Position numbers and translations under genes: made by a program. A DNA stretch of 64,000 bases from positions 6,419,526 to 6,483,525 of the forward strand of contig NZ_CP075715.1 in NCBI RefSeq assembly GCF_024584805.1, read 5' to 3'. This document shows, in pieces, positions 58,795 to 64,000 of the stretch; positions within the stretch are counted from its first letter, which is position 1; each line of letters begins with the position of its first letter. Below the pieces are notes generated by a model, which did no database searches, had not been told where the DNA came from, and saw only the letters and a program-made list of their open reading frames with translations. The DNA is from Streptomyces sp. FIT100 (lineage in GTDB: Bacteria; Actinomycetota; Actinomycetes; Streptomycetales; Streptomycetaceae).

Positions 58795-59961
58795 TCACAG
58801 CGCCCCGTACACCGCCGCGACCAGCGCCATCTTCCGCGGGTCGTCGGCGATGTGCGGCCCCATCCGGTTCATCACGTACCCGACCGAGACGCCCGCCTCC
58901 GGGTCCGCGAGGCCGCACGAGCCGCCGTAGCCGTCGTGGCCGAACGCCCGCGGGTTCGGGCCGTACGAGCCGTTCGGGCCGCTCAGCCAGAGACCGAGGC
59001 CCAGCTCCGTGTCGTGGGCGAAGCCCGCGCCGAGGACGAGGTCCCGGCACGGGCCCTGGCCCTCCCGCACCCGCTCCGCGGCCTCCGGTGAGAGCACGCG
59101 GCGCTCGCCGAGCAGGCCGCCCGAGGCGAAGACGCCGTACAGGGCGGCGACCGCGCGGGCAGTCCCGTGGCCGTTCGCGGCGGGGATCTCGGCGGCGCGC
59201 CACTCGGGGGTGTTGGCGGTCGCGGCGGTCACCAGGGGGTTGGCGAGCGCGGCCACGGCCGCGGGCGCCAACTGTGCGAAGGCGGCGGCCTGTTCGCTGC
59301 CCGCAGGCGCCGGTGGGTGCACCAGCTCGGCGGCGCGGTCCGCCTCCTTCTCCGGCAGGCCGATCGTGAAGTCGACGCCGCCGGGGCCGGTGACCTCCCG
59401 GTGCAGGAACTCACCGGGGAGCAGTCCGGTGATGCGCCGCACCACCTCGCCGACCAGGAAGCCGTACGTCATGGCGTGGTAGCCGGACCGGGTGCCGGGC
59501 TCCCACCACGGCTCCGTCGCCGCCAGCCTGGACGTGGTCGACTCCCAGTCGTACAGGTCGTCCAGCGTGTGCGGCACCCGCAGCCCGCACAGGCCCGCGC
59601 GGTGCGAGAGCAGATGCCGTACGGGCATGTCCTGCTTGCCCGCCGCGGCGAACTCCGGCCAGTACGAGGCGACCGGGGCGTCCAGGTCGAGCAGTCCCCG
59701 GTCGGCGAGGATGTGCGCGCACAGGGCCGTCGGGCCCTTGGTCGTCGACCACACATTGACCAGGGTGTCGCGCTGCCACGGGCGGGTCCGCGCCCCGTCG
59801 GCCCACCCGCCCCACAGGTCGACGACGGTCTCGCCGCCGGCCACGACCGTGACGGCTGCGCCCAGTTCGCCGCGTTCGCGGAAGTTCTCCTCGAACGCGG
59901 CCCGCACCGCGGAGAATCGCTCGTGGCAGTGGCCCTCGATACGCGGAACGGGTTCGTCCAT
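58795..59961 (-). CDS. Serine hydrolase, class C beta-lactamase / EstB-like
   Basis: A 388-residue cytoplasmic hydrolase. The nucleophile motif S-x-x-K is NVWSTTKGPTALCA (Ser near 71, Lys near 74). The Tyr motif is GYHAMTYGFLVGEV (near 160), and the third box is FGHDGYGGSCGLAD. No signal peptide is present, which favours an esterase or D-amino-acid peptidase over a secreted beta-lactamase. GGAGGAG sits just before the ATG at 59961. A palindrome (60041-60052) lies 80 nt upstream and may control it and the divergent small gene. Confidence 0.92.
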   Translation of the reverse strand: MDEPVPRIEGHCHERFSAVRAAFEENFRERGELGAAVTVVAGGETVVDLWGGWADGARTRPWQRDTLVNVWSTTKGPTALCAHILADRGLLDLDAPVASYWPEFAAAGKQDMPVRHLLSHRAGLCGLRVPHTLDDLYDWESTTSRLAATEPWWEPGTRSGYHAMTYGFLVGEVVRRITGLLPGEFLHREVTGPGGVDFTIGLPEKEADRAAELVHPPAPAGSEQAAAFAQLAPAAVAALANPLVTAATANTPEWRAAEIPAANGHGTARAVAALYGVFASGGLLGERRVLSPEAAERVREGQGPCRDLVLGAGFAHDTELGLGLWLSGPNGSYGPNPRAFGHDGYGGSCGLADPEAGVSVGYVMNRMGPHIADDPRKMALVAAVYGAL

Positions 59962-60040
59962 GGCTCCTCCGCCTCCAGTCCGCGCTGCCGTCGGCAGCCG
60001 GCAGTCCGGCACCCGGCAGTTCGGGTACCCCGGCAACATA

Positions 60041-60052
60041 CCGACTGGTCGG
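60041..60052. promoter_or_regulatory. TetR-type palindrome between divergent genes
   Basis: CCGACTGGTCGG (60041-60052) is symmetric apart from the two central bases and is flanked by ACATA on the left and ATC on the right. Operators of this style (TACCGACnGGTCGGTA) are common for TetR-family repressors in actinomycetes. No tetR gene is nearby. Confidence 0.5.
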
Positions 60053-60161
60053 ATCGGAGTGAAGAGGCCCGTTGTCAGTGGCATGGGGCAGGGTGGACGG
60101 TGCTCCGTCGTATCGACCGAGCGAGCACGGAGCCACATCACACGAGAGGAATGGCCGACCG

Positions 60162-60428
60162 ATGAGCGTGACCGCTGTGACGACGTCCCGTGAACGAGCC
60201 GCCGCCCAGGCGTATCTGCGGTTGCTGAGCGCCGTGCGCGCAGCGCTCGCCGCACCCCCCGGTGCCGCCCCGCCACCCCCCGCGCTCACGGCCCCGCTGG
60301 CCGAGGCGGACCAGGCCCTGGCCGCCGCGGGCCTCGCGGGAAATGAGGCAGAGCTCTTCGGCCTGGTGAGCGAGGTCCACTCGGCCGGCGTCACCCGGCG
60401 CACTACGCGTGGTGGCGCAGGGGCGTGA
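60162..60428 (+). CDS. Small hypothetical protein
   Basis: An 88-residue Ala/Pro-rich protein. It starts MSVTAVTTSRERAAAQAYLR and contains a Pro run (APPGAAPPPPALTAPL), with a short helix, EADQALAAAGLAGNEAELFG. GAGAGGA is about 11 nt upstream. The family is unknown. It is divergent from the hydrolase and convergent with the cupin gene, overlapping it by 26 nt, so it may be translated at low level only. Confidence 0.5.
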   Translation: MSVTAVTTSRERAAAQAYLRLLSAVRAALAAPPGAAPPPPALTAPLAEADQALAAAGLAGNEAELFGLVSEVHSAGVTRRTTRGGAGA

Positions 60429-60966
60429 GCTGCTCGATGTCGTAGCGGGCGCGCAGTTCGGCGACGGCCGCGTGGTCGGGCGGGCCGCCCGCGTCGAGGA
60501 TGTCGAGCAGTTCCTCGAAGTAGCGCTCGTGGTCGGGCGGCGGGGACGCCTGGAAGAACATCCTGGCCGGTTCGTCCGTGCGGTTGGCGAAGGCGTGCGG
60601 ACAGCCGGGAGGGACGACGATGACCGTGCCGGGGCCCGCGCGGACCGTGCGGCGGCCCGTCGACGACTCCCAGTGGCGCCAGTCTTCACGGGTCCGCACC
60701 CGCGGCTCGAAGGCGAGCACCTCCAACTCGCCTTCGAGCACGTAGAAGAGCTCCTCGCTGCGGGTGTGGACATGGGCGCCGACGTCGAAGCCGGGGGAGA
60801 CCACGACCTCGAAGCTGGACGCGAACCGGGAGTGCTCGCCCGTGACTTTGAACGTCACCTCATGGGCGGCCGTGCGGATCGTCCGGCCGTGGCCGCTCGG
60901 TACGAGCAGCCCTTCGGCCGGCTCGACGAGTGCGGCCCTGGCCAGGGCGCCTGCATGTGCGGTCAC
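60403..60966 (-). CDS. Cupin protein next to rppA (possible THN oxygenase, MomA-like)
   Basis: A 187-residue single-cupin protein. Motif 1 is GFDVGAHVHTRSEELFYVLE (about 59-78) with two metal His and one Glu; motif 2 is AGPGTVIVVPPGCPHAFAN (about 110-128). The GTG start is 22 nt after the rppA stop, so the two are probably one operon. In other Streptomyces a cupin-type monooxygenase (MomA) beside rppA converts tetrahydroxynaphthalene to flaviolin. That role is inferred from context and fold, not from a specific motif. Confidence 0.75.
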   Translation of the reverse strand: MTAHAGALARAALVEPAEGLLVPSGHGRTIRTAAHEVTFKVTGEHSRFASSFEVVVSPGFDVGAHVHTRSEELFYVLEGELEVLAFEPRVRTREDWRHWESSTGRRTVRAGPGTVIVVPPGCPHAFANRTDEPARMFFQASPPPDHERYFEELLDILDAGGPPDHAAVAELRARYDIEQLTPLRHHA

Positions 60967-60988
60967 AGGATCACTCGTTCCGGTCCGG

Positions 60989-62113
60989 TCAGGCCCGCGG
61001 CGCGGGGCCGGGCGTGGGCGCCGGGGCGGGTGCGGGCATCGGCATGCCCGAGGCCCGCCGCCCGCCGGGGACGGACCAGCGGCCCAGCGACATCTCCGCG
61101 GTGATGCCCGGACCGAACCCGGCGAGAATGCCCTTCGCCGAGTGCTCCGTGCTCCCCTCCTCGAAGAGTCTGCGCAGGGCGTCGAGTACGACGGCGCTGG
61201 CGATGTTCCCGTACTCGGTGAGCGTCGCCCGGCTGAAGCGGAAGGCCTCGGGCTCGACTCCGAGGAACATGCTGAGGTCGTCCAGGATCCGCGGCCCGCC
61301 GGCGTGGATGATGTAGAAGTCCAGCGCCGTGGCGTCCCAGCCGTGGTCGGCGGCCAGCTCCTTGAGCGCCGGGGCGAGCGGTTCCATCGTGCCGGGGACG
61401 CGCTTGTCCAGCTTGAAGTGGAAGCCGGTGTCCCGGACGTCGTAGGCGATCCAGTCCTCGGTGTGCGGGACCAGGTACGAGCCGTTGCGCTCCAGTTCGA
61501 CGCCGATGCCGCCCCGGCCGCGTACCACCGCTGCCGCCAGGCCGTCCCCGAAGAGGCCGTTGGAGAGCAGATTGCCGACGTTCACATCGGTCGGCTGGTA
61601 GCACAGCGAGCAGAACTCGCAGGCCACGATGAGGGCGTTCGCCTCGGGGTAGGCGGTGCAGAAGTCGTGCGCGCGGTTGATCGCGGCACCGCCGGCCGCG
61701 CAGCCCAGTTGGGCGATCGGCACCTGACGGACGTCGGTGCGGAAGTCCATCTCGTTGATCAGCCACGCGGTGAGCGACGGCATCATGAAGCCCGTGCACG
61801 ACACGAAGATGATCACGTCGATGTCCTCGGCGCGGACCTCGGCGTCCTGGAGCGCCTGTTGGATCACCGCGGGCACGCGCGCCTTGGCCTCGGCCTCGTA
61901 GACCGAGTTCCGATGCTCGAAGCCCGGATGCCGGAGTGTCTCCTCGATCGGTCGCAGCAGATGCCGCTTCGCCACCCCGGTGTTCTCTATGAGCCGGAGA
62001 GCCAGCCCCAGTTGCGGATGGTCCGCGTGCACGGTCCGTGCCAGATCAAGGGTCTGCTCCATGGTGATCACGTGGTCGGGAACCGACACCGTGGGTTTGC
62101 ACAGCGTAGCCAT
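60989..62113 (-). CDS. rppA: Type III polyketide synthase RppA (1,3,6,8-tetrahydroxynaphthalene synthase)
   Basis: A 374-residue homodimeric chalcone-synthase-like enzyme. It condenses five malonyl-CoA into tetrahydroxynaphthalene, a precursor of flaviolin and HPQ melanin. The catalytic triad is Cys138 (VPIAQLGCAAGGAAINRA), His270 (FYIIHAGGPRILDDL) and Asn303 (TLTEYGNIASAVV), the same numbering as known RppA. The start MATLCKPTVSVPDHVITMEQ is also standard. The last 20 residues form a Pro/Ala-rich tail longer than in most relatives. No P450 gene (cyp158 type) is adjacent within the window. Confidence 0.96.
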   Translation of the reverse strand: MATLCKPTVSVPDHVITMEQTLDLARTVHADHPQLGLALRLIENTGVAKRHLLRPIEETLRHPGFEHRNSVYEAEAKARVPAVIQQALQDAEVRAEDIDVIIFVSCTGFMMPSLTAWLINEMDFRTDVRQVPIAQLGCAAGGAAINRAHDFCTAYPEANALIVACEFCSLCYQPTDVNVGNLLSNGLFGDGLAAAVVRGRGGIGVELERNGSYLVPHTEDWIAYDVRDTGFHFKLDKRVPGTMEPLAPALKELAADHGWDATALDFYIIHAGGPRILDDLSMFLGVEPEAFRFSRATLTEYGNIASAVVLDALRRLFEEGSTEHSAKGILAGFGPGITAEMSLGRWSVPGGRRASGMPMPAPAPAPTPGPAPRA

Positions 62114-62463
62114 GACGTGTCGCCCTTCTCTCGCTTTCGATCAAAAGGATGTGCGACAGGAAGCGGTTTCGCTCGCTGGGGGAGGGCCTGACACTTGCGC
62201 CGAACGGGTGATGGACGGCGCTCTTCCGGGCCGGTGGACCGCCGATCGGGAAGGGATGGGCTCCGTGAGGGGGCCGTAAGCGCTCACCGGGTGCGAACCG
62301 GTGTGGCGCATGAGCACAAGTGGGCGTGAGGGCGAACGTGCCCCTGTGCGAGCACCAGGCACAAGCGCACAAGCGCCGACGAGCACCCACCGGGAGATGA
62401 ACCCGATGACGGAGAACGCGATACGCAGGCCCGGCTTTCGAGCGGTGGGTCGGTGAGCCTGCC
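62114..62463. other. Divergent intergenic region upstream of rppA
   Basis: These 350 nt lie between rppA and the carboxylase epsilon-like gene. They contain GGAAGCGGTTTC (62159-62170), whose core AAGCGGTT fits the AAnCGnTT rule of LacI-type operators, and three copies of GCACAAG between about 62314 and 62360. No gene was recognised and no clear promoter pair was assigned. Confidence 0.45.
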
Positions 62464-62700
62464 ATGAACTGCGACATACGGATCGTGCAGGGAGACCCCG
62501 ACGAGGACGAACTGGCCGCGCTGATGGCGGTGCTCGGCGTCCTCGCGTCCACGCGCCGGAGCGGGCCCGGCGCCGCAGCGCCCCGGGCCGGGGAACGCAG
62601 AGCCCACTGGGACCGGGCGTGGGGCGGCGGCTTCGCACCCTGCGGATCCTGGCGGGAACGGGACAGGTCGGTGGCGGCGTTCGACCCCGGGTCCCGCTGA
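62464..62700 (+). CDS. Acyl-CoA carboxylase epsilon subunit-like protein
   Basis: A 78-residue small protein. The N-terminus IRIVQGDPDEDELAALMAVL fits the epsilon subunit of actinobacterial acetyl/propionyl-CoA carboxylases (R-I-V-x-G-x-P-x-x-E-E-L-A-A-L). The C-terminus WRERDRSVAAFDPGSR is also typical (W...R). No beta or alpha subunit is adjacent, so it would assist a complex encoded elsewhere. The complex makes malonyl-CoA, the substrate of the divergent rppA enzyme. The ATG lacks a strong ribosome site; GGTGAG lies about 10 nt upstream. Confidence 0.75.
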   Translation: MNCDIRIVQGDPDEDELAALMAVLGVLASTRRSGPGAAAPRAGERRAHWDRAWGGGFAPCGSWRERDRSVAAFDPGSR

Positions 62701-62837
62701 GCTTCCGAAATCTCGAACCAACGGAGCCGCCGAACTGCGGAGCCGCCGAACCCGCGGAGCTACCGAATCGCGAAGCTGTCGAGCTGCTGTCGCCGCTCGC
62801 CGTGCCCGGGCGCGACGGCCCGGGCGCGGCGAGCGGG

Positions 62838-63293
62838 TCACACGAGCAGCCGCAGCGCGGTGTCCGCCACCCCGAGCCGGACCGTCTGCCCCCAGGTGAG
62901 TTCGAGCGCGTCGGACTCCATGCCGTCGCCGAAGGCGACCAGCCGGTCCGACTCGACGGTGAGCCGCAGCCGCTGCCCGCCCGTCAGTGCCCCCTGCACC
63001 AGGGAGGTTCCGGTGGCGGGCGACGGCCACGCCTCGCGCACGTACCAGACCAGCCGGGGCTCGGCCGGTGCCGGCAGGGCGGGGCCGCCGCCCCGCTCCC
63101 GCCAGAGCGACCGCAGCCAGCCCGTCGCCCCCGTCCCGGTGCCGACCAGTACCCCGGACGACGTCAGGGCGTGGAACCAGAAGCTGAGCCCGGTTCCGTC
63201 GTGGACGAGCTTGCCGCGCCTGTGGTGGCGGACGTGGGCGGTGGGTGCGGAGCGGAGATGGCGCCAGCCGAGGCGCCGGGTGATGTCGGCCAT
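62838..63293 (-). pseudogene. Chimeric gene: SPFH/band-7 N-terminus fused to NAD-kinase-like C-terminus
   Basis: The 151-residue open frame is unbroken but looks like two truncated genes joined. Residues 1-46 (MADITRRLGWRHLRSAPTAH to GLSFWFHALTSS) match the beginning of actinomycete SPFH/band-7 proteins, which normally continue for about 300 residues. Residues 47-151 (VLVGTGTGATGWLRSLWRER, AWPSPATGTSLVQGALTGG, then DRLVAFGDGMESDALEL) match the C-terminal part of an NAD kinase-like protein, starting at the GTGTGATGW loop. An internal deletion between neighbouring genes would explain this. AGGGGG lies just before the ATG, so it could still be translated. Confidence 0.6.
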
Positions 63294-63305
63294 GGAACCC
63301 CCTGT

Positions 63306-63358
63306 TTTCGTCATCGAGACGATATTGCTCCAGGATGGTTATCGTCAAGGGGACGAAA
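63306..63358. promoter_or_regulatory. Nested inverted repeats between divergent genes
   Basis: TTTCGTC (63306-63312) pairs with GACGAAA (63352-63358), and inside it GACGATA (63318-63324) pairs with TATCGTC (63340-63346). The centre is AT-rich (ATATTGCTCCAGGATGG). The region lies between the divergent chimeric gene and the DUF488 gene and looks like a shared operator/promoter. Confidence 0.5.
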
Positions 63359-63411
63359 TTGAGGTGAGGGTCGCGCTTGCGCGGCACGGCGCTCGGCGCC
63401 AGGCTGACCGA

Positions 63412-63888
63412 ATGGACGGCGACACGGACCGCAATGCCGACGGCGATACGGACGGCGACATGGACCGCAACGCGGACGGCGATACGGACCGCAACGCGGA
63501 CGAGGCGACCGACGGCATCACTGTGCGCAGGGTCTACGACGCCCCGGCACCCGGCGACGGCACCCGCGTCCTCGTCGACAGGCTCTGGCCCAGGGGAGTC
63601 TCCAAGGAGCGGGCCGCCGTCGACGAGTGGCTCAAAGAAGTCGCCCCCTCCAACGAGTTGCGCACCTGGTACCACAAGGACGCCTCCCGCCACGCCGAGT
63701 TCGACGCGCGCTACCGGCAGGAGCTGGCGCAGGGCCCGGCCGCCGACGCCCTCGATCGGCTGCTCGCCCTCGCCCGAGGCGGTCCGGTCACCCTCGTCAC
63801 CTCGGTGAAGAGCATCGAGGGCAGCCATCTGCAGACGCTCGTCGACGTCCTGCGCCAACCGGGCGGCACAGGTCAGACGAGCCCGTAG
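63412..63888 (+). CDS. DUF488 family protein with acidic repeat N-terminus
   Basis: A 158-residue protein. Residues 1-34 are a repeat of Asp-Arg-Asn-Ala-Asp-Gly-Asp-Thr units, encoded by 12- and 24-bp direct repeats. The conserved domain starts near residue 38: RRVYDAPAPGDGTRVLVDRL, then WPRGVSKERAAVDEWLKEVA and LRTWYHKDASRHAEFDARY. It closes with VTLVTSVKSIEGSHLQTL. DUF488 proteins are small conserved proteins of unknown chemistry, usually 110-125 residues, so the N-terminal tail is extra. No clear Shine-Dalgarno sequence precedes the ATG at 63412. The 3' end overlaps the convergent amidohydrolase by 16 nt. Confidence 0.85.
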   Translation: MDGDTDRNADGDTDGDMDRNADGDTDRNADEATDGITVRRVYDAPAPGDGTRVLVDRLWPRGVSKERAAVDEWLKEVAPSNELRTWYHKDASRHAEFDARYRQELAQGPAADALDRLLALARGGPVTLVTSVKSIEGSHLQTLVDVLRQPGGTGQTSP

Positions 63889-64000
63889 ACGCGGTCGGCG
63901 GTCCCGCCGAACACCGACGCCCGCTCCTCCTCGCCCAGTTCCGCGGTCAGCGCCCGCGCCGCCTCCAGCACATCACCGTACGAGGACGCCAGCCGGCACA
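63873..64000 (-). CDS. Amidohydrolase family protein, C-terminal end (cut by window edge)
   Basis: Only the last 42 codons are inside the window. They read CRLASSYGDVLEAARALTAE, then LGEEERASVFGGTADRVYGL with Val before the TGA at 63873. The FGGTAxRVYGL ending is typical of amidohydrolases of the TIM-barrel, amidohydrolase_2 group (decarboxylases or hydrolases). The catalytic centre is outside the window. The gene converges with and overlaps the DUF488 gene. Confidence 0.7.
   Translation of the reverse strand, partial: CRLASSYGDVLEAARALTAELGEEERASVFGGTADRVYGLV

Overview
The window is chromosomal DNA of a Streptomyces-type actinomycete. GC content is very high throughout, start codons are often GTG, genes are packed into translationally coupled operons, and most products have recognisable Streptomyces families (SAV2148-type HEPN protein, RppA, Tat-exported proteins, sugar ABC systems without their own ATPase, RHS/HINT toxins). 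No rRNA, tRNA, CRISPR array, phage or complete insertion sequence was seen.

Layout. 1-5.4 kb: 5' part of glgX, decayed secreted-protein and amine-oxidase remnants, a HEPN protein, a DEDDh exonuclease behind a DNA-damage-type promoter, and an APH-fold kinase. 5.5-8.8 kb: a first CUT1 sugar ABC operon (two permeases, one lipoprotein). 8.8-15 kb: macrolide glycosyltransferase, a Tat-exported aerolysin/ETX-like protein, an S8 protease, a small inverted-repeat element and small genes (DUF1697, NTF2-like, DUF4236). 15.3-22.5 kb: a LacI-type-operator sugar cluster (Gfo/Idh/MocA oxidoreductase, DUF6807, cupin, lipoprotein, two permeases, small membrane protein). 22.5-32.3 kb (minus strand): a complete assimilatory sulfur operon, in transcription order leader peptide, sulfite reductase, 59-aa zinc-ribbon protein, cysH, cysC, cysD, cysN, ssuA-, ssuB- and ssuC-like transport genes and a sirohydrochlorin chelatase. 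It covers import, activation, reduction and siroheme supply.

32.4-43.8 kb: GNAT, FAD oxidase, GAF regulator, AidB-like dehydrogenase, YihY/BrkB protein, a second copy of the small inverted-repeat element, AraC regulator, VOC protein, a two-component system, and an MgtC-family gene with a proline-rich leader ORF. 44-56.2 kb: a divergent pair of very large secreted proteins, one with DNRLRE-type and FG-GAP regions, the other an RHS protein with an inserted ricin-type lectin, a HINT autoprotease and a C-terminal toxin domain, followed by a 1-nt-overlapping candidate immunity gene. 56.4-64 kb: beta-propeller phytase, lipoprotein, beta-lactamase-fold hydrolase, type III PKS rppA with a cupin gene, acyl-CoA carboxylase epsilon-like protein, a chimeric SPFH/NAD-kinase-like gene, a DUF488 protein and the end of an amidohydrolase.

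Two themes stand out. Short tandem repeats (9-24 bp) sit at the ends of several otherwise ordinary coding regions. Several genes look sensor-controlled in cis: a cysteine-type leader peptide, an Mg2+-type proline-rich leader, a PafBC-like promoter and a LacI operator. All calls come from reading the sequence and from recalled family knowledge; no database search was run.
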